Shown piece by piece: positions 1 to 6,844 of a stretch of 64,000 nucleotides of DNA. Position numbers and translations under genes: made by a program. Every line of letters begins with the position of its first letter. Positions within the stretch are counted from its first letter, which is position 1. The stretch is from Sphingobacteriaceae bacterium (lineage in GTDB: Bacteria > Bacteroidota > Bacteroidia > Sphingobacteriales > Sphingobacteriaceae), in assembly GCA_947463785.1 (NCBI GenBank), contig CANHRG010000005.1:1-64000 (forward strand), read 5' to 3'. Under the pieces are notes generated by a model that worked only from the letters and a program-made list of their open reading frames with translations, was not told the origin of the DNA and did not search any database.

Positions 1-70
1 CTCGTAGCTCAGCTGGTAGAGCATAACACTTTTAATGTTGGGGTCCTGGGTTCGAGTCCCAGCGGGATCA
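1..70 (+). tRNA. tRNA-Lys (TTT), 5' end truncated by the window
   Basis: The cloverleaf can be folded by eye. The D arm is GCTC/GAGC, the anticodon stem is TAACA/TGTTG (one U-G-type end pair) around loop CTTTTAA with anticodon TTT, and the T arm is CTGGG-TTCGAGT-CCCAG. The 3' acceptor strand CGGGATC is followed by discriminator A at 70. The 5' acceptor strand would need about three more bases before position 1, so the gene starts outside the window. CCA is not encoded. It sits three bases before tRNA-Asp and the two are probably one transcript. Confidence 0.93.
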
Positions 71-73
71 CTT

Positions 74-147
74 GGTCTGGTAGTTCAGCTGGTTAGAATA
101 CATGCCTGTCACGCATGGGGTCGCGGGTTCGAGTCCCGTCCAGACCG
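74..147 (+). tRNA. tRNA-Asp (GTC)
   Basis: Complete cloverleaf: acceptor GGTCTGG pairs with CCAGACC, D arm GTTC/GAAT, anticodon loop CTGTCAC with anticodon GTC, T arm CGGG-TTCGAGT-CCCG, and discriminator G at 147. CCA is not encoded. It follows tRNA-Lys by three bases and is followed by a strong hairpin terminator at 162-196. Confidence 0.95.
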
Positions 148-161
148 CTGGAGAACGAAAG

Positions 162-196
162 AAACCCTCTTAGGTAAACCTGAGAGGGTTTTTTGT
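162..196 (+). terminator. Rho-independent terminator of the tRNA-Lys/Asp transcript
   Basis: AAACCCTCT pairs with AGAGGGTTT around a short loop and is followed by a run of T. It lies 15 bases after tRNA-Asp. The sequence is clearly related to hairpins at 1995-2027 and 2689-2722. Confidence 0.85.
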
Positions 197-261
197 TTTA
201 GGCGTGTGCTGAAGCCCTCCTTTTTTTAGAAGCGCTATCTTCTTTTTCTATTTGATTTTTA

Positions 262-282
262 TTTACTAAAAATTTTAGTAAA
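262..282. promoter_or_regulatory. Perfect 10+1+10 palindrome, probable operator of umuDC
   Basis: The arm TTTACTAAAA at 262-271 is followed by one A and then its exact reverse complement at 273-282. It lies 20 bases before the GTG start of the UmuD-like gene. A TTTG at 251-254 and TAAATTGG at 279-286 (one mismatch to TAnnTTTG) bracket it, so a bound repressor would cover the promoter core. A LexA-type or XRE-S24 repressor is the natural candidate for a umuDC operon. That identity is inference: no such repressor gene is in the window. Confidence 0.6.
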
Positions 283-302
283 TTGGTTCCCCATTATTTA
301 TC

Positions 303-749
303 GTGTTTAAACAAGGTTTTGATAGTAAAAATGAGGAACTGGAGCCGCTGAGCCATCCCGGTAAGGCTTCTGGTTTTGTGAGCCCTGCCGAAGATTATAT
401 GGAAGGGCGCCTAAATATTTTAGAGCGTTTGGTGAAAGACCCGGTGAATACCTATTATGCCGAAGCCACTACGGATGAGCTGATCAACCTCGGTATCAGT
501 AAGGGAACTTTGTTTGTGTACGATACTTCCATCAAGGCCAAACACAATTCCCTGGTCGTCGTCTGGTACCGGGGAGAATGGAAGGTGCGCCAGCTTTACC
601 TGATGGGAAAACAGATTTACCTGGGTACGGGAAAGGCTACCGAAGAACCGGAACGGATTGACGCGAATGAACTCCTCATTCGGGGCGTAGTGACCTGGAG
701 CTGCAGACCTCATCAGACTAAACCTAAATCTTATGTTCGCTCTCGTTGA
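303..749 (+). CDS. UmuD-like S24/LexA-fold protein lacking the catalytic dyad
   Basis: 148 residues. From residue 24 it aligns without gaps to E. coli UmuD from Gly25: GFxSPAxDY, a TYxxxA stretch, then GIS-G-L-V-D and GEWKVRQL. UmuD cleaves itself after RecA contact using Ser60 and Lys97, and cleaved UmuD' joins UmuC as Pol V. Here the Ser60 position is Glu59 (ATTDELI) and the Lys97 position is Arg96, so self-cleavage should be impossible. The cleavage site Cys-Gly is Ser23-Gly24. The start is GTG 303, the only reasonable start after the in-frame stop at 279. The 3' end overlaps umuC by 17 bases, as usual for umuDC. It probably serves as a non-cleavable structural partner of UmuC; a decayed gene is possible but the reading frame is intact. 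Confidence 0.82.
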   Translation: MFKQGFDSKNEELEPLSHPGKASGFVSPAEDYMEGRLNILERLVKDPVNTYYAEATTDELINLGISKGTLFVYDTSIKAKHNSLVVVWYRGEWKVRQLYLMGKQIYLGTGKATEEPERIDANELLIRGVVTWSCRPHQTKPKSYVRSR

Positions 750-1980
750 TGGTAATAATTTTTATGTGTCGTGTGAGCGTTTGTTCCGGCCTGAACTGAA
801 TGGAAAACCCGTGGTGGTGCTTTCCAATAATGATGGTTGTATCATCTCCCGCAGTAATGAGGCTAAGGCCTTAGGGATTAAAATGGGGGTCCCTTATTTT
901 AAGGTGAAAGACCTGATTGAACAGGAGAAGGTGGCGGTATTTATTAGTAACTATACCCTGTATGCCGACATCAGCGCCCGGCTGATGAATAACCTGGCCC
1001 GTTTTACCCCTGAGGTGGAAGTGTACAGTATTGATGAGTGTTTCCTTCGGTTTAGTGGGATGGAGAACCTGCATACCTACGCCCACTATCTCAGGGAATC
1101 TGTTATCCAAAATACCGGCATCCCCGTGAGTGTGGGATTGGGGCCCACCAAGACCCTGGCCAAACTGGCCAATAAGATTGCGAAGAAATTACCCAGTGGG
1201 GTTTGTGTACTCGATACCGAGGAAGCCATTACCGAGGCCGCACAAATTTTCCCTATTGCTGATCTCTGGGGAATTGGGAGAGCTTACCAGGTGAAACTGG
1301 AACTGGAGGGGCTTCGTACTGGTGCTCAACTCCGCAATAAACCGGAACAATGGATCAAGCATCAACTGACCATTCAAGGGGTACGGCTGTGGCACGAGCT
1401 CTGGGGCCGACCTTGCATCCCGCTCAAAGAAGTATTGGAACGTAAACAGGCCATTTGTACCAGTCGCTCCTTTGGTAAACTCACGAATAATTTGGATGAA
1501 CTGATTGAAGCGACCACCGCCTATGCCAGTCGCTTGGCGGAGAAACTACGGGCGGATACCAGTTGCGCTACGGTACTGACGGTTCAACTATTGACCAACC
1601 GTTTTCGGAAAGACTTGCCTCAATATAATCCCGCCATTAGTTTGGCGCTCTCTCATCCGGTAAACAACACGCCCGATTTGGTGAAGGCGTCTGTAAGGGG
1701 ATTAAAATCCATCTACGATCCACGCTTTCAGTACAGCAAGGTGGCGGTGATTGTTACGGGTCTGATTCCGGAACAGGAAGTCCAACTGAACCTCTTTACC
1801 GAATGGAACGGGCCAAAGCATAATCAGGTGAGTGAACTCCTGGATCGGATCAATAACTACTACGGCAGCGGTACTTTACGTTTGGCCTCTGAAGGCTTTC
1901 GGAAACGATGGGCAATGAAACGGGAGAATGTGAGTCCGAATTATACCACCGATTGGGGAGATATTTTAAGGGTGGGGTGA
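733..1980 (+). CDS. umuC: UmuC, Y-family translesion DNA polymerase (Pol V catalytic subunit)
   Basis: 415 residues, close to E. coli UmuC (422). The N-terminus FALVDGNNFYVSCE carries the first catalytic Asp (D6), and YSIDECF carries D101 and E102, which complete the metal-binding triad. A typical palm/finger block (VVVLSNNDGC, GIKMGVPY) and helix-hairpin region (GLGPTKTLAKLANK) follow. The C-terminal little-finger domain extends to about residue 350. The start overlaps the end of the UmuD-like gene, so the pair is translationally coupled. Expression is expected to be DNA-damage controlled through the palindrome at 262-282. The segment looks more GC-rich, with more CTG/GCC codons, than the AT-rich lipoprotein genes that follow, which may indicate transfer. 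Confidence 0.95.
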   Translation: MFALVDGNNFYVSCERLFRPELNGKPVVVLSNNDGCIISRSNEAKALGIKMGVPYFKVKDLIEQEKVAVFISNYTLYADISARLMNNLARFTPEVEVYSIDECFLRFSGMENLHTYAHYLRESVIQNTGIPVSVGLGPTKTLAKLANKIAKKLPSGVCVLDTEEAITEAAQIFPIADLWGIGRAYQVKLELEGLRTGAQLRNKPEQWIKHQLTIQGVRLWHELWGRPCIPLKEVLERKQAICTSRSFGKLTNNLDELIEATTAYASRLAEKLRADTSCATVLTVQLLTNRFRKDLPQYNPAISLALSHPVNNTPDLVKASVRGLKSIYDPRFQYSKVAVIVTGLIPEQEVQLNLFTEWNGPKHNQVSELLDRINNYYGSGTLRLASEGFRKRWAMKRENVSPNYTTDWGDILRVG

Positions 1981-1994
1981 TGTTTACATAGTAA

Positions 1995-2027
1995 AAACCC
2001 TCTAAGGTTACCCTGAGCCGGTTTTTA
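1995..2027 (+). terminator. Weak hairpin terminator after umuC
   Basis: AAACC-CTC and GAG-CCGGTTTTT can form an imperfect hairpin followed by five T. It lies 14 bases after the umuC stop. The stem is weaker than that of its relative at 162-196, with which it shares extended sequence similarity. Confidence 0.5.
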
Positions 2028-2177
2028 GTTTGTGGAGTGTGTTAAATGGTGTGCTGGAATGGGGCCTATCCAGATTTAGAAATTTGCGTGACAAATCCGG
2101 TTCATACTTAATTCACGCTTTAGTATACTTTCAATCAGGAGTAAAATCATTTTCTTTAATTACCAAAACTAATTGAT

Positions 2178-2663
2178 ATGCGTTTATTACAAATTTTCAC
2201 AATTACTTCACTTGCAATTATGTTATTTATTGGTTGTAGTAAGAAGTCGGACAATTCGAAAACTGGAACGTTCTCGTTTACCAAAGTCAATGGGAAAACC
2301 TACACTGCTACCTATGTGGATGCAGCCATACCTTCTAAGAATGGAACATTTTCGCTGCAATATCAAACAAACAGTACATCAACTAGGTGGATGTTTTTTG
2401 TTTACGTAGATAACAATAACGATTTAGGATTAGATGTTATCGGGCAACCAATTGTTAATGGCGTTAGCTATACCTCTAACTCGAGTTTTGGAAGAACAGT
2501 AAGTTTTTACGGAAAATTGGATAATGAAAGCCTTAACCCAAGTAGAACCACGCTTGTATTTGAAAAAAGTACGTATCCGGGTCAAATTGTTGGAAGCTTT
2601 ACTGTTTATGGTTCGAACAATACTATAATCGGGAGTGGTAATTTTGATTTTGAAGCTAAATAA
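2178..2663 (+). CDS. Small secreted lipoprotein of unknown function
   Basis: 161 residues. An SPII signal sequence ends in the lipobox FIGC with Cys20, followed by KKSD, typical of Bacteroidota lipoproteins. The mature part is Ser/Thr/Asn-rich and looks like all-beta (alternating hydrophobic stretches such as FSFTKVNGKTYTATYV). It has no recognisable catalytic motif and I do not recognise a family. It stands alone, with a clean terminator at 2689-2722, in an AT-rich stretch between umuDC and an oppositely oriented lipoprotein. Confidence 0.8.
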   Translation: MRLLQIFTITSLAIMLFIGCSKKSDNSKTGTFSFTKVNGKTYTATYVDAAIPSKNGTFSLQYQTNSTSTRWMFFVYVDNNNDLGLDVIGQPIVNGVSYTSNSSFGRTVSFYGKLDNESLNPSRTTLVFEKSTYPGQIVGSFTVYGSNNTIIGSGNFDFEAK

Positions 2664-2688
2664 AAATTAATCACGGGTAATAATCACA

Positions 2689-2722
2689 AAAAATCCTCTC
2701 AGCATTTCCTGAGAGGGTTTTT
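2689..2722 (+). terminator. Strong terminator, probably bidirectional
   Basis: AAAATCCTCTCAG pairs fully with CTGAGAGGGTTTT around a six-base loop, with T on one side and A on the other. It can therefore end both the plus-strand lipoprotein gene (2178-2663) and the minus-strand one (2758-3108). Confidence 0.85.
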
Positions 2723-2757
2723 GTTATCAAGGGCTGTAAGGGGTGACTCTACTGGAG

Positions 2758-3108
2758 TTAAGGTTTACTTCCAGACCAGGTTCCGGAATAACTTCCATTA
2801 GACCAGTTCCCTGTTGCGGAGCTCCCTCTTAAACTGCCATCAAATCTGCCATCTAAAGAGGTGGTGCCAAATGCTGCCAATAAGTTACCAGCATCATTCA
2901 CTCTTCCTTCAATCTTAAAATTAGATCTCAGCACATTGGAATATCCGGTTCCGCTTACCGTACCATTATTGGATATGTTAATGTTCCAGGTGCCGTTATC
3001 GGTACCCGAGAATTGTCCAGACCAGTTTCCGGCGAAAGCATTCGTTTCTGATTTCTTGCAAGCTAAACTGGCAAGTAGAAATACGAGCAAGATGATTTTT
3101 TTTGCCAT
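2758..3108 (-). CDS. Small lipoprotein, Gly/Ser/Asn-rich
   Basis: 116 residues. The signal peptide MAKKIILLVFLLASLAC has a lipobox with Cys17 followed by KKSE. The mature part repeats short beta-type units built on NWSG / GTWSG / GNWSNGSYSGTW, resembling a small beta-barrel or beta-sandwich lipoprotein. No enzymatic motif is visible and no family is recognised. It is transcribed divergently from the membrane-spanning propeller protein at 3259, so the 150-base gap between them holds both promoters. Confidence 0.75.
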   Translation of the reverse strand: MAKKIILLVFLLASLACKKSETNAFAGNWSGQFSGTDNGTWNINISNNGTVSGTGYSNVLRSNFKIEGRVNDAGNLLAAFGTTSLDGRFDGSLRGSSATGNWSNGSYSGTWSGSKP

Positions 3109-3231
3109 AATGTGTTTTTTGGTTCAACACAAAAATTAAGTTAATATCTTGTAAAATCATTTTAAGATATGTGAATTGCGTTTTGTCACGTATTGTAACT
3201 AAAACTGAAATCTGATTAACTAGCCAAAAGT

Positions 3232-3239
3232 TATATTTG
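3232..3239 (+). promoter_or_regulatory. -7 box TATATTTG for the gene at 3259
   Basis: Exact match to the Bacteroidota TAnnTTTG -7 element, 20 bases before the ATG at 3259. No convincing -33 TTG is seen at the usual distance, so the promoter may need an activator. Confidence 0.5.
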
Positions 3240-3258
3240 ATAAGAAACATTATTGATA

Positions 3259-4611
3259 ATGAAATCAAAACTGATTGGCCTGTTATTGTTTTTTATCTCT
3301 CTAAACGGTATTTGTCAAGTACATAAAGGTTTTCGTTGGATAGGTCCCGATCATTTTATGTATTCTATTGATCATGATTCGGGTTTATTTCAGAAAGAGT
3401 CTCCTCAAAAGCAGAAGAGTGAACTAGGCAAGATTAAGGACTGGGAGATTGTTAAAAAGGAGCTTCCGGGAGATTTTGATATCAATACATTTTACCAGAA
3501 TGATACCCGTATATTGATTACCATACCTGGCACCGGTCAGCTCTATCAATTTTATCCTGCCGAGCTGCAATTTCATCGATTAGATAAGACTTTTTTCAGG
3601 GGTTATAATTTTAATGCAACTCAGTTTAGCAGAAATGATACCCTATTTTCTATCGGCGGAGAGGGCTTTTGGCAACAGCATAGTACCATTACTTTTTTTA
3701 ACCCCAAAACATTGGAGTGGGATAGTTATGCTTCAGCCAATAAAAATCCTTATCCAACAACTTTTCACTTCAGCGGGTACTCACCTGAAAATGATCTGTT
3801 TTTTTCGGTGCCTTTGCAAACCGAGCGTATACTTGCTAAAGAGGACAGTTATTTTTCTAGCTATTCTTTTAAAGAAAAGAAATGGGACATTAAGGGCAAA
3901 GTAAGTACTGAATTACTGGAGTATGCCAAAAACAAACTTAGAAGCGTTTGGACTGGCAGGTATTTGATTTTGTTTCCACAAGATGGTAGGGGTTCTGGCG
4001 ATATCAGACTTTTAGAGCCCTTTGAAAATAAATTGCTCGAATATTATGTAACAGATAGTCAATTTTTTACACAAAATTGCGAAGTGTATTTTTCTAATGG
4101 GTACCTATTCTCCAGGAATTTAGTAAGCGCCGGAAGAAGTGATAAAAGTTTTTTTGACAGTTTATCGGTAGATTCTGTAGTAAAAAAATCAAAACCTATT
4201 GGCGAGGTGTATGAATCTGGGTTTATTCATTCTACATATGCAGTGATTCTTCTGCTGGGATTTGTATTGCTTGCTAGCTTTTTTGCTTACAAATTGTTGA
4301 GGACTAATAAGCAGCAATTTCAGCTTTATGAACAAGAAAAACTGGTGTTGCAAACCTTAATTCAGCAGACTTTGGGTGAAAAGTTGTCTAGCGCCGCATT
4401 GAACAATTTGTTGCAAATTGAGCATAAATCGTATGACAATCAAAGACAAATCAGAAACCGAATTATTCAAACCATTAATCAAAAATTATATCATTCTTTC
4501 GGTTCTAAAGAGCTTATTCTTCGGTCGTACAATACAGAAGATAAACGAATGATGGATTATTACATTAATCCGGATGTTAACTTGAAGGAATTGTATAATC
4601 TACTTAAATAG
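3259..4611 (+). CDS. Membrane-spanning protein: propeller-like ectodomain, one TM, HTH-like cytosolic tail
   Basis: About 450 residues from ATG 3259. Signal peptide (residues 1-20, ending SLNGICQ); an exported domain to about residue 320 with kelch-like aromatic motifs (GTGQLYQFYP, RGYNF, GGEGFW); one hydrophobic TM segment at about 324-347; and a cytosolic tail of about 100 residues with a charged linker and a helical block containing DNQRQIRNRIIQTINQK. The same order and the same motifs recur in the protein at 30014-31351. The layout suggests an outside-in sensor: periplasmic binding domain joined directly to an intracellular effector, possibly DNA-binding. The effector role is inference; I do not recognise a named family. 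It is preceded by a good -7 box. Confidence 0.75.
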   Translation: MKSKLIGLLLFFISLNGICQVHKGFRWIGPDHFMYSIDHDSGLFQKESPQKQKSELGKIKDWEIVKKELPGDFDINTFYQNDTRILITIPGTGQLYQFYPAELQFHRLDKTFFRGYNFNATQFSRNDTLFSIGGEGFWQQHSTITFFNPKTLEWDSYASANKNPYPTTFHFSGYSPENDLFFSVPLQTERILAKEDSYFSSYSFKEKKWDIKGKVSTELLEYAKNKLRSVWTGRYLILFPQDGRGSGDIRLLEPFENKLLEYYVTDSQFFTQNCEVYFSNGYLFSRNLVSAGRSDKSFFDSLSVDSVVKKSKPIGEVYESGFIHSTYAVILLLGFVLLASFFAYKLLRTNKQQFQLYEQEKLVLQTLIQQTLGEKLSSAALNNLLQIEHKSYDNQRQIRNRIIQTINQKLYHSFGSKELILRSYNTEDKRMMDYYINPDVNLKELYNLLK

Positions 4612-4700
4612 TAAGGCCTGTATTGTTTTTAGGTCTAGGTGCTATGCGTATTAAATTTTTCGGGTGTAATGCTTGCTTAGGCTTTTAATTCTGCTAATAT

Positions 4701-6839
4701 CTAGTTAAACACCACTTTTTTTGCGTTGATGAGTTGATCGTGTGTGATGTATGTTTCTTTTATTGTTCTCCCGTCTATTTTAAGATAGCTATCCTGCCCA
4801 CCGCGATATAAATTCTTAATCTGAATATACTTATCTCCTTGGCCAGTATAAATTTTAGCGTTTCTTACTTGAGGTATACCTACTGTGTACTGGCCATTGT
4901 TTGGATTGACGGGATAAACGCCTAAGGTTGAAAAGATATACCATGCACTCATCTGGCCACAATCGTCGTTACCAATCATTCCGTTTGGAGTATTGCTATA
5001 AAATTGCGCACTAATATCTTTGATGATTTTTCGCCCTTTTTCTGGATGCAAAGTGTACGCATACAGGTATGCAATGTGGTGGCTGGGTTCATTTCCATGT
5101 GCATATTGCCCTATCATGGCTTCTTGCCCCAAGTATTTGTTTGCATTGACTGATTTGATGCTAAAAAAACTATCCAATTTTGCTTCTAATACATTTTTTC
5201 CACCAAGTAAGCTAATTGTGCCCTCAAGATCGTATTGTGCAGGTGTCCAAAAATATTGCCAGGCGTTGGCTTCTGTATAATCACCAGGGTTGTTCAAGGG
5301 GGATGTTGCAGTTAGTGGATCAAAAGGGGTCCTCCAGTTTCCTTTACTATCTTTTCCCCTGAACAAATTTGTGGAAGAATCGAACAGATTTTTGTAGTTC
5401 TTACTTCTATGCTCGTAGTTTTTGGCCAGCTCTGGTTTTCCCATTGCTTTGGCCATTTGCGCAATGGCTGCATCGTCTATGCCATGCTCCAGCGTTCTGG
5501 AAACGGATTCATTATCTAAACTATCCATGGGGTAGTAGCCGAATTTATTGAGCAAAGTCCAGTTGCTGTTTATATGATTTTCTGTGCTTGATTTTACCAT
5601 CCATTGTAATGCTTTTTCAGCATCAAATCCGCGGAAGCCTTTTTGGTAAGCATCGGCTATTACCGGGATGGCATGATTGCCAATCATACAATAATTATCT
5701 TTTCCCCAGGCAGTCCAGATTGGTAGAAATCCGGCAGCATCGGCATGGTCGATAAAGGTGTTGATGAACCCGTTTACCCGTTCTGGAGCTAGGAGTGTAT
5801 ATAGCGGATGTGCTGCCCGGTAGGTATCCCACAAGGATAGTGTTGAGTAATAGGTTTTATTTTTTGCTGTTTTTACTTGGTCATCAGCTCCGCGGTATTG
5901 CCCATCTACATCTGCTATATTGCTTGGTTGTATAAATAGCCGATACATGGAGGTGTAGAAAATTTCCTTCTGTTTTTTAGATGCCTGAATGTGTATTCTA
6001 CCCAGATAGGTTTCCCATGCTTGCTTTGACGCTTTCACTACTTTTTGGAAGTCCCAATGAGGGATTTCGGCTTGCAAATTAGCGTGTGCACCTTCAATAC
6101 TTACTGTTGAAAGTGCAATTTTGGTAGTCAAGGTTCGATGGTTTAGTTGAAAGTCGAGCAAATAACGGGGTGCGTTTTCTCTTGGATTTTTTGGTAGTTC
6201 TTTTACCTGCTTAAAGGCCTGATTGAACCTAATTACAAAGTAGTAGGTTTTCTCTACCCAATTTTTTGTTTTTACTGAGCCGCTGATCGTGGAGTCGTTT
6301 TCAAACTGGATATCGCTGGCTAATACCAAACTATCGGTCAGGAAACGTAATCCATGCTGAAAATCTATCTGTAATCTGGCTCCATTTGTTGGGTAACGAT
6401 AACGGTGAAAAGCTACCCTTTCGGAGGCAGTTAACTCGACTGCAATATTGGAATTTAGCTTAACGGAATAATAGCCAGTAGTAGCTTTTTCAGAACTTTT
6501 ATCGTAGCCTATTCGCCTCACAGGATCTCGATCTATTGGCATGGGTAAAAGTAAGATGTCACCAAATTCTGGTATACCGGTTCCGTTTGCACGGGTTTGT
6601 GAAAAGCCTAGTAAACTGGTATCGCGGTATTGGTAGCCACTGGTATACTCCCAGCCGGTGTCTTGGTTATCTGGCCCTGGTTGTACCATGCCAAATGGCC
6701 TACAGGGCCCCGGAAAGGCGTGTCCTGTACCATCGGTTCCGATAAAAAGATTTACATATTTAGTGTGCCCTTTTTTTTGTGCATTAAGGCTCCCCGATAC
6801 TGTAATTAAACACAAAATCCATAAAAGTATTTTTCTCAT
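4701..6839 (-). CDS. GH92 family alpha-mannosidase, exported
   Basis: 712 residues with a clear signal peptide (ILLWILCLITVSGSLNAQ). The start of the mature protein, YVNLFIGTDGTGHAFPGPC with PFGMVQPGPD, is the GH92 N-terminal signature. The C-terminal half has GNEPSHHIAYLY (general acid Glu) and GNDDCGQMSAWY (catalytic Asp pair), then the family's YPVNPNNGQYTVG. GH92 enzymes are calcium-dependent inverting exo-alpha-mannosidases that trim alpha-linked mannose. It is the last gene of the minus-strand sugar operon, six bases after the exported GH13 enzyme. This points to growth on mannose-containing glycans besides alpha-glucans. Exact linkage cannot be told from sequence alone. Confidence 0.95.
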   Translation of the reverse strand: MRKILLWILCLITVSGSLNAQKKGHTKYVNLFIGTDGTGHAFPGPCRPFGMVQPGPDNQDTGWEYTSGYQYRDTSLLGFSQTRANGTGIPEFGDILLLPMPIDRDPVRRIGYDKSSEKATTGYYSVKLNSNIAVELTASERVAFHRYRYPTNGARLQIDFQHGLRFLTDSLVLASDIQFENDSTISGSVKTKNWVEKTYYFVIRFNQAFKQVKELPKNPRENAPRYLLDFQLNHRTLTTKIALSTVSIEGAHANLQAEIPHWDFQKVVKASKQAWETYLGRIHIQASKKQKEIFYTSMYRLFIQPSNIADVDGQYRGADDQVKTAKNKTYYSTLSLWDTYRAAHPLYTLLAPERVNGFINTFIDHADAAGFLPIWTAWGKDNYCMIGNHAIPVIADAYQKGFRGFDAEKALQWMVKSSTENHINSNWTLLNKFGYYPMDSLDNESVSRTLEHGIDDAAIAQMAKAMGKPELAKNYEHRSKNYKNLFDSSTNLFRGKDSKGNWRTPFDPLTATSPLNNPGDYTEANAWQYFWTPAQYDLEGTISLLGGKNVLEAKLDSFFSIKSVNANKYLGQEAMIGQYAHGNEPSHHIAYLYAYTLHPEKGRKIIKDISAQFYSNTPNGMIGNDDCGQMSAWYIFSTLGVYPVNPNNGQYTVGIPQVRNAKIYTGQGDKYIQIKNLYRGGQDSYLKIDGRTIKETYITHDQLINAKKVVFN

Positions 6840-6844
6840 AGCTT

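Noticed and set aside
1-147. tRNA genes as an integrated-element attachment site
   Set aside because: No integrase gene and no copy of a tRNA 3' end is found downstream; only related terminators recur.
35-229. A 64-residue open frame across the two tRNA genes
   Set aside because: It lies within tRNA structure and the terminator; not a protein gene.
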